A model generated the notes under the pieces. The model searched no databases, had not been told where the DNA came from, and saw only the letters and a list, made by a program, of their open reading frames with translations. The translations under genes were made by a program, and so were the position numbers. A stretch of 23,078 bases of DNA from Flavobacteriales bacterium UBA4011 (GTDB lineage Bacteria > Bacteroidota > Bacteroidia > Flavobacteriales_D > Crocinitomicaceae), in NCBI GenBank assembly GCA_002384725.1, contig DGBF01000027.1:2911-25988 (forward strand), written 5' to 3'. This document shows positions 1 to 8,598 of the stretch, piece after piece. Position 1 is the stretch's first letter; every line of letters starts with the position of its first letter.

Positions 1-74
1 GCTTTAATTGCGTTGTATTGCTTCATCAAAGGAGTCTCCGATGTATCTTTTTTCTTGCTTTTTTTTGTTGCCAA
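1..74 (-). CDS. mutS: DNA mismatch repair protein MutS, N-terminal fragment (runs off window)
   Basis: Read on the minus strand, the first 74 bases encode a Lys-rich leader followed by TPLMKQYNAIKA, which I recognise as the start of MutS, just before the mismatch-recognition domain (usually continuing KYPD...LLFRVGDFYETF). MutS binds mispaired bases and starts methyl-independent mismatch repair with MutL. Only about 24 codons lie in the window. No ATG opens the Lys-rich leader, so the start is probably the TTG at 74-72, which gives a leader of normal length; the ATG at 26-24 would cut off the conserved TPL. The gene is divergent from the SpoU-type methyltransferase at 193, an arrangement I recall from other Bacteroidota. 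The identification rests on a dozen residues but the motif is distinctive. Confidence 0.8.
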   Translation of the reverse strand, partial: MATKKSKKKDTSETPLMKQYNAIK

Positions 75-192
75 AATCTTTAACAATTGCGGAAGGTAAA
101 GTTAACGGCCTTGCCTCGAAACGTCCTCATTTTTTAAGATAGGTTATTAACAAAACGGCACGTTTTATTCATATTTCTCTATTTTTGTCCCA

Positions 193-738
193 ATGGAAGG
201 AAAATCACAAAATCGCAAATTGAAACTGTGGGAACTCGACCGTGTGTCACATGAAGAATTTTCGGAGCAAAAAAAGTTTCCTATTGTTGTTATTTTGGAC
301 AATATCCGCAGTTTGAACAACATTGGTTCTTTTTTCCGAACATGCGATGCTTTCAATATCGACCACCTTTATTTATGCGGAATAACGGCTCAACCTCCCA
401 ATCGCGATATCAACAAAACCGCAATTGGCGCAACAGATTCTGTTTCTTGGTCGCACGAGGAAAGCACCTCAGAATTGACTGCGAGATTGAAAAAGGAAGG
501 TTACACCATCTGTTCTATTGAACAGGCTGAGGAGACTAAATTATTGCAAGACATCCCCAGTTTGAACGAAGAAAAATTCGCCTTGGTTTTTGGAAACGAA
601 GTGGACGGTGTCGATCAGGTTGTCATCGACTCAAGTAATTATGTTGTTGAGATTCCCCAATTTGGGACAAAGCATAGCTTGAATGTCTCAGTTTGCGCTG
701 GAGTTGTACTTTGGGAATTCACCAAACGGTTTATTTAG
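193..738 (+). CDS. TrmH/SpoU-family RNA 2'-O-methyltransferase
   Basis: A 181-residue SPOUT (trefoil-knot) methyltransferase that would transfer a methyl group from S-adenosylmethionine to a ribose 2'-OH in tRNA or rRNA. All three SpoU motifs are visible: motif 1 around residues 36-52 (NNIGSFFRTCD, with the catalytic-type Arg49), motif 2 at 133-140 (FGNEVDGV) and motif 3 at 154-170 (IPQFGTKHSLNVSV), which forms the SAM-binding knot. The protein is little more than the catalytic domain and lacks the N-terminal RNA-binding domain of RlmB, so it resembles the short TrmH/TrmL-like members. The target nucleotide cannot be read from the sequence. The ATG at 193 is the only good start. The gene is divergent from mutS across about 118 bp and ends with TAG. 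Confidence 0.9.
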   Translation: MEGKSQNRKLKLWELDRVSHEEFSEQKKFPIVVILDNIRSLNNIGSFFRTCDAFNIDHLYLCGITAQPPNRDINKTAIGATDSVSWSHEESTSELTARLKKEGYTICSIEQAEETKLLQDIPSLNEEKFALVFGNEVDGVDQVVIDSSNYVVEIPQFGTKHSLNVSVCAGVVLWEFTKRFI

Positions 739-839
739 AAATTGCTTTTTCGTCGAACAAAAATTGTTTCTCTTTCGTTTTGAACATAAGTTGCTGAAAG
801 TTATGTGACTTTAGGTTCAAAGAATTGGTCTAAATTCCG

Positions 840-847
840 TAAATTTG
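840..847 (+). promoter_or_regulatory. Bacteroidota-type -7 promoter box upstream of the reductase gene
   Basis: TAAATTTG matches the TAnnTTTG -7 consensus of the Bacteroidota primary sigma factor. It lies 21 bp before the ATG at 869, leaving a short leader. No clean TTTG is seen at -33; the best candidate is GTTC at 815-818 with a 21-bp spacer. This is a consensus match only. Confidence 0.45.
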
Positions 848-868
848 CGGCGCAATTAAGTAAGAAAA

Positions 869-1879
869 ATGATTGAAACAGATATAATTATAATTGGAGC
901 TGGCCCTGTTGGGCTTTTTACCATTTTTGAAGCAGGATTACTCAAATTAAAATGTCATTTGATTGACTCTTTGCCTCAGCCGGGTGGACAATGTTCGGAG
1001 ATTTATCCAAAGAAACCAATTTATGATATCCCTGGTTTTCCAACTATAATGGCGGGCGAATTGATTGACAACTTAATGAAACAAGCCGCACCTTTTAAAC
1101 CTGGATTTACGCTTGGAGAAGCGGCAATGACGATTGAAAAAACAGAGGAGGATCAGTTTATTGTAACCACAATTAGAGGGACAAAGCACAAAGCCCCAAT
1201 TGTAATGGTTGCTGGCGGTTTGGGTGTGTTTGAACCGAGAAAACCACCTATTCCTAGTTTAACTGCTTTTGAAGATAAAGGTGTCGAATACATCATCAAA
1301 GATCCAGAGTTTTACCGAGGAAAACGATGTGTGATTGCTGGCGGAGGAGATTCTGCCTTGGATTGGTCCATCTTTTTAGCAGAGAAAAAAATTGCAAAAG
1401 AAGTGGTTTTGGTGCATAGAAGTAGTTCTTTCCGTGGACATTTGGATTCGGTTCAGCGTGTTATAGACATGGCCGGAAAAGGGGAGATAAAACTGATTAC
1501 AGAAGCCGAAGTAACGGGGATCAATGGAAATGGAAAAGTTGATTCGGTTACCATTACACATCAAAAAGATGGCGAAATGATTCAAGAAACGGATCACTTC
1601 ATTCCTTTGTTTGGCTTGAAACCAAGTTTGGGACCAATTGCCGATTGGGGATTTGAAATTGAAAAAAACGCGATCGTTGTCGATACATTGGATTATTCAA
1701 CGAATATCCCAGGAATCTACGCAATAGGCGATGTAAATACATATACGAATAAGTTGAAATTGATTCTTTGTGGTTTCCATGAAGGAACGATGGCGGTTCA
1801 GTCGGCATTTGCACGAATCCACCCGGATAAAAAAAATATTTTGAAGTATACAACTGTGAATGGGATTACTGGGTTTTAG
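869..1879 (+). CDS. Ferredoxin-NADP(+) reductase, thioredoxin-reductase-like type
   Basis: A 336-residue flavoprotein with the two-dinucleotide-domain fold of thioredoxin reductase. The FAD-binding GAGPVG is at residues 10-15, an NADPH-binding GGGDSA at 158-163, and the second FAD motif AIGDVN at 285-290. The CxxC redox pair of true thioredoxin reductase is absent; the only cysteines are isolated ones. With the QPGGQC segment near residue 40 and a C-terminal tail ending in KYTTVNG, this points to the YumC/TrxR-type ferredoxin(flavodoxin)-NADP+ reductases, which pass electrons between NADPH and ferredoxin in the cytoplasm. The electron partner cannot be told from the sequence. The gene seems monocistronic, with its own -7 box at 840-847 and a 127-bp spacer before the next gene. 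Confidence 0.85.
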   Translation: MIETDIIIIGAGPVGLFTIFEAGLLKLKCHLIDSLPQPGGQCSEIYPKKPIYDIPGFPTIMAGELIDNLMKQAAPFKPGFTLGEAAMTIEKTEEDQFIVTTIRGTKHKAPIVMVAGGLGVFEPRKPPIPSLTAFEDKGVEYIIKDPEFYRGKRCVIAGGGDSALDWSIFLAEKKIAKEVVLVHRSSSFRGHLDSVQRVIDMAGKGEIKLITEAEVTGINGNGKVDSVTITHQKDGEMIQETDHFIPLFGLKPSLGPIADWGFEIEKNAIVVDTLDYSTNIPGIYAIGDVNTYTNKLKLILCGFHEGTMAVQSAFARIHPDKKNILKYTTVNGITGF

Positions 1880-2006
1880 GAAACTATTTAATTTATAGGT
1901 TTGTTTCTGTAACTACTATAAAACCTCAAAAAGTTGTTCAACATTTAGCGACCGTCGGAGGTAGCAATGCAGTTAATTGCTAATTTTTTATTCGTAATTT
2001 TATCAC

Positions 2007-3125
2007 ATGTCCTCAAATTCAAAATCCGATCGGTATTCGCGACAAATTCAACTCCAAAATTTCGGAATTCAAGCTCAAAATAAACTGAACGAATCCAAGG
2101 TTTTAGTTGTTGGCGCAGGGGCGCTTGGTTGCCCTGTTTTAAGTTATTTGACGGCGGCCGGAATTGGAAAAATTGGAATAGTTGATGGAGATGTGATTGA
2201 ACTTTCGAATCTACACCGGCAAGTTTTGTACACAATCGAAAGCATCGGTCGATCTAAGGCTAAGGTTGCGAAGGAGCGACTTCAAGCCATGAATCATGAC
2301 ATTAAAATTGAAGTTTTCGAAACGTATTTATCGACAGAAAATGCTTTTGAAATTGTCAAAGACTATGATGTTGTGATTGATGGAACGGATAATTTTCCAA
2401 CACGCTATTTGGTGAATGATATGTGTGTACTGCGAGATAAAATCAATATTCACGGTTCTATTTCTCAATATTCGGGACAAGTTTCTGTTTTCAATTATTT
2501 ACATTCTGATGGAAAACGTGGTCCAAATTATCGCGATTTATTTCCTGTCCCACCGAATCCTGATGAAGTGGTAAGTTGCGCCGAAGGAGGAGTCATTGGT
2601 GCGTTACCCGGAATTATCGGAAGCACAATGGCGATGGAATGCATTAAAGTGCTAACGGGAATAGGAACCATTTTATCGGGAAAACTGCAACAAACAGATA
2701 GTTTGACTGGTACATCACATTTACTTACTTTTACAGCCGATAAAGCAAATCCTTTAACTGGCGAGCTTCCAACACAATTTGATTTAATTGATTACATGCA
2801 ATTTTGTAATCCAAGTAAAGTGAAAAGAATGAAAAGTATAAATGTTTCGGACTTAAAAACAATGATCGCAAATAACGAAGATTTTCAATTGATCGACGTG
2901 CGTGAAACTTTTGAGTTTGATGAAGCCAACATGAGCGGAACGCTAATTCCACTGAGCGAAATACCGACTCGATTTCCGGAGATTTCAAAGGATAAAAAAG
3001 TAGTAATTCATTGCAAAATGGGTGGGCGTAGCGCTAACGCAATCGGATTTCTAGAACAAAATCATGGGTTTGAGAATCTCCACAATCTCGAAGGTGGGAT
3101 AATAGCTTGGTTGGCTGAAAATTAA
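2007..3125 (+). CDS. MoeB/ThiF-type adenylyltransferase with C-terminal rhodanese domain
   Basis: A 372-residue two-domain protein. Residues 1 to about 240 form an E1-like ThiF/MoeB domain: RYSRQI near the N-terminus, the ATP-binding glycine loop GAGALG at 36-41, an Asp-rich strand end at D60, LSNLHRQ at 66-72, DNFPTRY at 128-134, and SCAEGG at 190-195 with Cys191 at the position of the E1 cysteine of MOCS3/Uba4. Residues about 276-372 form a rhodanese domain with active-site loop HCKMGGR, Cys336. Such proteins adenylate the C-terminal Gly of a ubiquitin-like sulfur carrier (MoaD or ThiS) and hand it persulfide sulfur. The paired CxxC zinc ligands of E. coli MoeB are not visible. No carrier or cofactor gene lies nearby, so molybdopterin, thiamine or tRNA thiolation remain open. 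The histidine kinase starts 15 bp downstream. Confidence 0.88.
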   Translation: MSSNSKSDRYSRQIQLQNFGIQAQNKLNESKVLVVGAGALGCPVLSYLTAAGIGKIGIVDGDVIELSNLHRQVLYTIESIGRSKAKVAKERLQAMNHDIKIEVFETYLSTENAFEIVKDYDVVIDGTDNFPTRYLVNDMCVLRDKINIHGSISQYSGQVSVFNYLHSDGKRGPNYRDLFPVPPNPDEVVSCAEGGVIGALPGIIGSTMAMECIKVLTGIGTILSGKLQQTDSLTGTSHLLTFTADKANPLTGELPTQFDLIDYMQFCNPSKVKRMKSINVSDLKTMIANNEDFQLIDVRETFEFDEANMSGTLIPLSEIPTRFPEISKDKKVVIHCKMGGRSANAIGFLEQNHGFENLHNLEGGIIAWLAEN

Positions 3126-3140
3126 GAGTTTCACGGTATT

Positions 3141-4490
3141 ATGATGAAAAGAAGCAGCATTAGTTATTTGATCATTTTAGGAGTGGTTTCGCTTTTCGTA
3201 ATTGTGACTTTGCAGTTGATCTGGTTGAATAAAACACTCGACATCCAACGTACAAGCATAGAAATTCAGAACAAAGAGGATAGTTTAAGTCTTGTCAATT
3301 TCACCGAAAAAACACATGCTGCTCTCCACGATGTGCTCGCAGATATTGCTGATAAAAGGGGGGAGAAAATTCAAAATTTTGACGCCGTAAGACAGGAAAG
3401 AACAAATTACTTTGTGGTGGACATTAACGATGAACTGCATCCGTTTTATCTCCAAAATTTATTGAAAGAAAAATTTTACAAATACAATGTCAATCAAGAT
3501 TTTCAATACGGTATTTACGATTGTTTTTCCGATTCAATAGTTTACGGAAATCTCATTCGCTATAACAAAAATGTCACCAACGACGAAGGTGCCGATACTA
3601 CTGTTGCTTCACCTTCAGCTGGGCTTTCGTGGAAAAAAGATGGGCATTATTTTACCTTGTATTTTCCGAATATTTCGACCAAAAAACTAGAGCGAAATGA
3701 CCAATTGTTTGCTCCTTGGTTGTACATTCTGTTAATCGTCATTCTTATTTTCTCCTTCTTTATTTTCGCTATTTCAATCATTATTAAACAGAGAAAATTA
3801 TCTGAAACCCGGAGTGATTTCATCAACAACATGACGCACGAATTAAAAACTCCGATTTCAACAATTGGTTTGTCGAGCGAGATGCTTCTGAAGAATGATT
3901 TGTCCGGAGATCCGGAGAAAATTAAAAGATACGCCAGTATAATTCATAAAGAAAACAAGCGATTGGAAAACCAGGTGGAACGCGTATTGAATGTCGCTAA
4001 GTTGGATAAAGACAAGGTCGTTTTGAAGAAAAGTACAATCGAAATCCATGAAATTCTTCAGGAAGTCAAAGATAATTTCGAATTCAATCAAGAAGACAAA
4101 GGCGGCACGATTACGATGCACTTGAATGCAGATGATGATGCTTTGAGAGCAGATGATGTGCACATTTCAAATGTATTGTACAATTTGATCGACAATGCAA
4201 TTAAGTATTGCGAAGTGGATCCAGTGATAGAAATTACAACACGAAATGATCAGAAATTTCTAATTATCGAAGTAGCGGATAATGGGATTGGAATTCCAAG
4301 AGAAGATATTAACCAAATTTTCGATAAATTCTTTCGTGTGCATACCGGAAATAGACACGATGTGAAGGGTTTTGGGCTGGGATTATATTATGTGAAATTA
4401 ATTATCGAAGCACACAAAGGAACGGTGAATGTAAAAAGCACCATAGGAAAAGGTACAACCTTCACTTTGAAAATACCGAAGGTTTCCTAG
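3141..4490 (+). CDS. Two-transmembrane sensor histidine kinase
   Basis: A 449-residue inner-membrane kinase. TM1 spans about residues 8-29 and TM2 about 192-215, framing a periplasmic sensor region of about 160 residues with no family I recognise. No HAMP domain is visible; TM2 runs almost directly into the HisKA dimerisation helix, where the phospho-accepting His233 sits in NMTHELKTP. The HATPase domain follows with N-box LYNLIDNAIKY (about 346-356), G1 box DNGIGI from D380, the F-box with DKFFRV, and G2 box GFGLGL at 410-415, so all catalytic boxes are present. ATG codons at 3141 and 3144 are both possible starts. It sits 15 bp after the MoeB-like gene and is probably co-transcribed. No response regulator is adjacent, so its partner must be elsewhere. 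Its TAG stop overlaps the stop of the convergent gene. Confidence 0.92.
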   Translation: MMKRSSISYLIILGVVSLFVIVTLQLIWLNKTLDIQRTSIEIQNKEDSLSLVNFTEKTHAALHDVLADIADKRGEKIQNFDAVRQERTNYFVVDINDELHPFYLQNLLKEKFYKYNVNQDFQYGIYDCFSDSIVYGNLIRYNKNVTNDEGADTTVASPSAGLSWKKDGHYFTLYFPNISTKKLERNDQLFAPWLYILLIVILIFSFFIFAISIIIKQRKLSETRSDFINNMTHELKTPISTIGLSSEMLLKNDLSGDPEKIKRYASIIHKENKRLENQVERVLNVAKLDKDKVVLKKSTIEIHEILQEVKDNFEFNQEDKGGTITMHLNADDDALRADDVHISNVLYNLIDNAIKYCEVDPVIEITTRNDQKFLIIEVADNGIGIPREDINQIFDKFFRVHTGNRHDVKGFGLGLYYVKLIIEAHKGTVNVKSTIGKGTTFTLKIPKVS

Positions 4491-4882
4491 TGCTGGAAGA
4501 GTAGGGTGCTGGGCTGAGGATATAAACCATCTCTCGAAATTTTCTTGCCTTTTTTGTACACCACAATCCGTTCCCCGACGTTCTGGTTTTCCATTGTGGC
4601 ATCGAGCACGTAGTAATCATCCGCTTCAAAAAGCACTTCAAAATCACCGCGTGTAGTGAGTTTGCCAATTTGAATCGTCAAATAACCTGAGTTGATCTCA
4701 ATTTGAATGGGAATTGGATTTACTTCCACCAACTTATCACCCGCATCGAATTTATAGCCATTTATCTGGCCTTCGTATGTGCCGAAGTATTTTCGCTTAA
4801 TACTTTTTCGCAAGGTCTGGGTCGACGCTTCATTTGTCACAAACGTGAAAAGAAAAAGGAGTAAAATCAAACGCACATTCAT
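4487..4882 (-). CDS. Small secreted protein of unknown function
   Basis: I do not recognise this family. From the ATG at 4882 it encodes 131 residues starting MNVRLILLLFLFTFV, a typical signal peptide ending near STQ, followed by a soluble region of about 110 residues rich in alternating hydrophobic residues (IPIQIEI, YLTIQIG, DYYVLD) that looks all-beta. An upstream in-frame ATG at 4927 would add 15 polar residues ahead of the hydrophobic core; I prefer 4882 because it puts the signal peptide at the terminus. The product is probably periplasmic or a surface protein. No lipobox cysteine and no T9SS sorting domain are visible. It converges on the histidine kinase and shares a CTAG with it: both stop codons are TAG, read from opposite strands. 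Confidence 0.65.
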   Translation of the reverse strand: MNVRLILLLFLFTFVTNEASTQTLRKSIKRKYFGTYEGQINGYKFDAGDKLVEVNPIPIQIEINSGYLTIQIGKLTTRGDFEVLFEADDYYVLDATMENQNVGERIVVYKKGKKISRDGLYPQPSTLLFQH

Positions 4883-5033
4883 AATTCGGTATTCTTTCTG
4901 TTGTCGAAAATAGAGATTATTTTTCATTTTTTTGAATTCATTTCATCCACAAAACAGTAATAAAAAGCCTGATATGTGAATATCTTCCTCAGATATTGAA
5001 CAAAATTCGAACCAAACACGATGAGGTAATTCG

Positions 5034-5041
5034 TATCTTCG
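5034..5041 (+). promoter_or_regulatory. Probable -7 box for the thyA-folA pair
   Basis: TATCTTCG is one base from the TAnnTTTG consensus and lies 25 bp before the thyA ATG. No convincing -33 element is seen upstream. It is the only candidate in the 180-bp divergent spacer that is well placed for thyA. Confidence 0.4.
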
Positions 5042-5066
5042 ATGTCGAAACAAACGAGATTTTAGA

Positions 5067-5861
5067 ATGCAACAATATCACGATTTACTCAATCGAATTT
5101 TAGACGAAGGAACCTTCAAAGGCGACAGAACAGGAACAGGAACAACCTCTATTTTTGGACATCAAATGCGTTTTGATTTGTCCAAAGGATTTCCTCTGGT
5201 GACGACGAAAAAAGTACATCTTCGTTCTATTATTGTCGAATTGTTATGGTTTTTAAATGGAGATACAAACATCAAATATTTGAACGACAATGGTGTTTCC
5301 ATTTGGAACGAATGGGCCGATGAAGATGGAAATCTAGGACCAGTTTACGGTCATCAATGGAGAAGTTGGCCCGGAAAAAACGGTGAGAAATTAGATCAGA
5401 TCACAAAGCTTGTCGACCAGATAAAAAACAACCCCAATTCGCGAAGACTATTGGTTTCAGCATGGAATGTTTCGGATGTCGACAATATGGCTTTGCCGCC
5501 ATGTCACACCATGTTTCAATTCTATGTAGCCGACGGAAAATTGAGTTGTCAATTATACCAGCGTTCTGCTGATACTTTCTTAGGAGTTCCTTTCAATATC
5601 GCTTCGTATGCTTTGTTGACCATGATGTTGGCACAAGTCTGCGATTTGAAAGTGGGAGATTTTATTCACACTTTTGGCGATGCCCATTTGTACTCCAACC
5701 ACATCGAACAAACGAATCTGCAATTGTCACGCGAACTTCGTCCTTTGCCTACAATGAAAATAAATCCGAACGTCAAAGATATATTCTCTTTCAAATTGGA
5801 AGATTTTGAATTGTTGAATTACGATCCACATCCACATATCAAAGGCGCCGTTGCTGTATAA
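5067..5861 (+). CDS. thyA: Thymidylate synthase
   Basis: A 264-residue thymidylate synthase, the same length as the E. coli enzyme. It methylates dUMP to dTMP with 5,10-methylene-tetrahydrofolate, releasing dihydrofolate. The start contains the folate/phosphate-binding segment with RTGTGT, and the catalytic PPCH motif places the nucleophile at Cys146, the E. coli position. The following [20 protein letters not shown] segment is the dUMP-binding core, [13 protein letters not shown] is also canonical, and the C-terminus ends in AVAV as expected for the closing tail. folA begins 9 bp after the stop, so the DHF made here is recycled by the neighbouring product. All key residues are present. Confidence 0.98.
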   Translation: MQQYHDLLNRILDEGTFKGDRTGTGTTSIFGHQMRFDLSKGFPLVTTKKVHLRSIIVELLWFLNGDTNIKYLNDNGVSIWNEWADEDGNLGPVYGHQWRSWPGKNGEKLDQITKLVDQIKNNPNSRRLLVSAWNVSDVDNMALPPCHTMFQFYVADGKLSCQLYQRSADTFLGVPFNIASYALLTMMLAQVCDLKVGDFIHTFGDAHLYSNHIEQTNLQLSRELRPLPTMKINPNVKDIFSFKLEDFELLNYDPHPHIKGAVAV

Positions 5862-5870
5862 TTCTGACCG

Positions 5871-6377
5871 ATGAAAGTAGCTTTAATTGTAGCCATGGAC
5901 CTCGAAAGAGGAATAGGTAAAAACAACGATTTGATGTGGCATTTGCCAAAAGATATGCGTTTTTTCAAAGAAACTACGCTTGGTCAGGTGGTGGTCATGG
6001 GGCGGAAAAATTGGGATTCAATTCCTGAAAAATATCGACCTTTATCCGACCGAGAAAACGTTGTTTTGACTCGGAATAAAAAATTCTCTTCCGATGATTG
6101 CGTCGTCCTTCATGACTTAGTGGAAGTATGGGAAAAGTACCAAGACGAAGAAGAAAGAACGGTTTTCATAATAGGTGGCGGAGAAATTTATCGCCAAGCA
6201 ATAGAAAGTGGACTTATAGAAGAAATGTACATCACTCATGTAAGTGGAACCTATAATGCCGAGACTTTCTTCCCTCAGTTCAATTTAAAAAATTGGTCTG
6301 TGAAGGCTCTACTGGAACAAGATATGGACGAAAAGCATGAATGCGCTTTCCAAGTAAAACAATATACTAGAAATTAA
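5871..6377 (+). CDS. folA: Dihydrofolate reductase
   Basis: A 168-residue type I dihydrofolate reductase that reduces DHF to THF with NADPH. Visible landmarks are the N-terminal GIGKNNDLMWHLPKDM segment with the substrate-binding acid Asp28 (Asp27 in E. coli), the cofactor-binding VVMGRKNWDSIP, and FIIGGGEIYRQAI with its glycine run. The position 9 bp downstream of thyA is the usual thyA-folA arrangement and suggests joint transcription and translation. The ATG at 5871 gives an N-terminus of standard length. Confidence 0.97.
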   Translation: MKVALIVAMDLERGIGKNNDLMWHLPKDMRFFKETTLGQVVVMGRKNWDSIPEKYRPLSDRENVVLTRNKKFSSDDCVVLHDLVEVWEKYQDEEERTVFIIGGGEIYRQAIESGLIEEMYITHVSGTYNAETFFPQFNLKNWSVKALLEQDMDEKHECAFQVKQYTRN

Positions 6378-6452
6378 TTTCCTACCTTCTTGAGGAAGGA
6401 TTAAGGGAGGTGTAATTCGCAACTTTTATTTAAAAAATTCGCAATTCAATAT

Positions 6453-8558
6453 ATGAAACTATGCATAGCCGAAAAACCCAGCGTGGCAAAAGACATCGCC
6501 GAAATCATTGGAGCCAAACAGCGCAACGATGGTTACTGGGAAGGAAATGGCTATTGCGTAACGTGGACCTTTGGTCACCTTTGCACGCTCAAGGAACCCC
6601 ACGATTATAAAGAATCCTGGAAATATTGGAAGCTTGAAGATTTGCCCATTACGCCCGATAATTTTGGGATAAAAGTCATCGAAGATCAAGGCGTGAAACG
6701 TCAATTTGCGTGTATAGAAAAACTGGTTGCCATGGCCGATGAGGTCATCAATTGCGGGGATGCCGGGCAAGAAGGAGAGCTCATTCAGCGTTGGGTGCTG
6801 CACAAAGCAAAATGTAAAGTTCCCATCAAGCGACTTTGGATTTCTTCCCTTACTGAAGAAGCGATTCGCGAAGGTTTTGAAAAATTACAAGACGGTAAAA
6901 AGTACGATTTACTCTATCAAGCGGGAGCTGCACGTGCCATAGGTGATTGGATGTTAGGCATCAACGGAACACGTTTGTTCACCAAGAAATTTGGACAAGG
7001 TAAAGTCACACTTTCTGTTGGACGAGTCCAAACACCAACCTTGGCGATGATTGTTCAACGTCAATTGGAAATAAATGCATTCAAAATTGAAGAGTATTGG
7101 GAGTTGAAAACGCTGTATCGCGACACTGAATTTCAATGTCAAATCGATCGACTTTCGTCTGAAGATAAAGCAAACAAAGGACTAGAATATTTAAAAGACA
7201 AACCTTTCGAAATAGTTTCGTTTGAGCAAAAAGAAGGTAGAGAAGGAAATCCACGCTTGTACGATTTGACGTCACTTCAGGTCGACGGAAACAAAAAATA
7301 TGGATTCTCGGCAGACGAAACTTTGAAGCAAATTCAGAGTTTGTATGAAAAGAAATTGGTTACCTATCCGCGTGTTGATACGACGTATCTGTCGGAAGAT
7401 TTGCATCCTAAAATTCCGAATGTTCTCCGTGGATTGAAATATTATTCTCGTTTTACAGAACCACTTCTTCAAAAACCGATTCCTAAAACAAAGCAAGTTT
7501 TTGACGATAAAAAAGTAACGGATCATCACGCCATCATGCCAACGGGAATTGTGCCGAGTGGAATTACGCCAGCGGAACAACAGATTTACGACTTGATTTG
7601 TAAACGTTTTATCGCTGTGTTTTATCCGGAATGTAAAGTCTCGAATACCACCGTGATGGGCAAGGTTGACGAATTGGAATTTAAAGCAACGGGTAAACAG
7701 ATTATTGAACTTGGTTGGCGTGAAATTTATCAGTCTGACAATCCAAAAAAAGCGTCTAAAGACGAGGAAAATCTAATGCCTGTTTTCGAAGAAGGGGAGA
7801 AAGGTCCGCATGAGCCATTTGTGCACCAAGGTAAGACTTCGCCACCCAAACATTATACGGAAGCGACACTTCTTCGTGCAATGGAAACCGCTGGCAAACA
7901 AGTCGATGACGAAGAAATGCGCGAATTGATGAAGGACAATGGAATTGGTCGTCCGTCTACACGTGCGAATATTATCGAGACACTTTTCCGAAGAAAATAC
8001 ATAGAGAAAAAACGAAAAAACTTGATCCCTACTTCTACTGGGATGGGATTGATTGGAACCATCCAAAATGAAGTTTTAAAAAGCGCGGAATTAACTGGTG
8101 ATTGGGAGAAAAAACTACGAATGATCGAGAAAGGTGAATACGAATCGGATGTCTTTAAATCTGAATTATTCACCATGGTCCGCGAACTATGTGATGAGGT
8201 GATTTTCTCCAGTTTCCGTCCAATTCAGATTCTCCATGAACCAGAAAAAAAGGAAGTAAAACCCAAAAAAGCTCGTGTTAAAAAGGAGAAAGTAAATCTC
8301 ACTGATTTAGACTGTCCGAAGTGCAAGAAAGCAAAAATAATGAAAGGAAAATCGGCTGTGGGTTGCACGGATTTCAAAGCTTGCGGGTTTAAAATTCCTT
8401 TCGAATTGTTGGGTAAAAAACTAACAGAAAGTCAATTGGTTTTACTTATCCAAATAGGAAAAACTGGCACTATCAAAGGGTTTGAAATTCCTGGAAATCC
8501 TGATCCGAAGGATGGGAAGTTGGTTTTGGATGATGGCTTTAATGTGGGCTTATCCTAA
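6453..8558 (+). CDS. topB: DNA topoisomerase III (type IA)
   Basis: A 701-residue type IA topoisomerase that cuts one DNA strand through a 5'-phosphotyrosine and decatenates or relaxes negatively supercoiled DNA. The Toprim domain opens with KLCIAEKPSVAKDIA (Glu7) and continues with DAGQEGEL at residues 103-110; the first acid Asp103 aligns with E. coli Asp103, but the second acid is replaced by Gly105. The catalytic tyrosine is Tyr305 in TYPRVDT. TRANIIETL belongs to the later conserved core. Near the C-terminus CPKC, a GC pair and CGF form a degenerate zinc ribbon, followed by a basic tail domain (KLTESQLVLLIQIGKTG) often seen in Bacteroidota TopB. It starts 75 bp after folA with no clear promoter. 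Confidence 0.95.
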   Translation: MKLCIAEKPSVAKDIAEIIGAKQRNDGYWEGNGYCVTWTFGHLCTLKEPHDYKESWKYWKLEDLPITPDNFGIKVIEDQGVKRQFACIEKLVAMADEVINCGDAGQEGELIQRWVLHKAKCKVPIKRLWISSLTEEAIREGFEKLQDGKKYDLLYQAGAARAIGDWMLGINGTRLFTKKFGQGKVTLSVGRVQTPTLAMIVQRQLEINAFKIEEYWELKTLYRDTEFQCQIDRLSSEDKANKGLEYLKDKPFEIVSFEQKEGREGNPRLYDLTSLQVDGNKKYGFSADETLKQIQSLYEKKLVTYPRVDTTYLSEDLHPKIPNVLRGLKYYSRFTEPLLQKPIPKTKQVFDDKKVTDHHAIMPTGIVPSGITPAEQQIYDLICKRFIAVFYPECKVSNTTVMGKVDELEFKATGKQIIELGWREIYQSDNPKKASKDEENLMPVFEEGEKGPHEPFVHQGKTSPPKHYTEATLLRAMETAGKQVDDEEMRELMKDNGIGRPSTRANIIETLFRRKYIEKKRKNLIPTSTGMGLIGTIQNEVLKSAELTGDWEKKLRMIEKGEYESDVFKSELFTMVRELCDEVIFSSFRPIQILHEPEKKEVKPKKARVKKEKVNLTDLDCPKCKKAKIMKGKSAVGCTDFKACGFKIPFELLGKKLTESQLVLLIQIGKTGTIKGFEIPGNPDPKDGKLVLDDGFNVGLS

Positions 8559-8598
8559 AATAAGCAGTACCACCAACAACATATATTAAATTTAATTC

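Noticed and set aside
1967..2083. A 38-codon frame (MQLIANFLFVIL...) preceded by a GGAGG-like sequence, overlapping the start of the MoeB-like gene
   Set aside because: Bacteroidota rarely use Shine-Dalgarno sites, most of the frame overlaps a well-supported gene in another register, and the C-terminal part looks like an out-of-frame shadow.
4979..4997. AATATC/GATATT hairpin in the thyA upstream region as a regulatory site
   Set aside because: Six AT-rich base pairs are expected by chance in such sequence; no supporting context.
6386..6400. CCTTC/GAAGG stem between folA and topB as a terminator
   Set aside because: Five base pairs without a T-tract.
8548..8565. GCTTAT/ATAAGC stem over the topB stop codon as a terminator
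   Set aside because: Only 6 bp with no T-tract after it.
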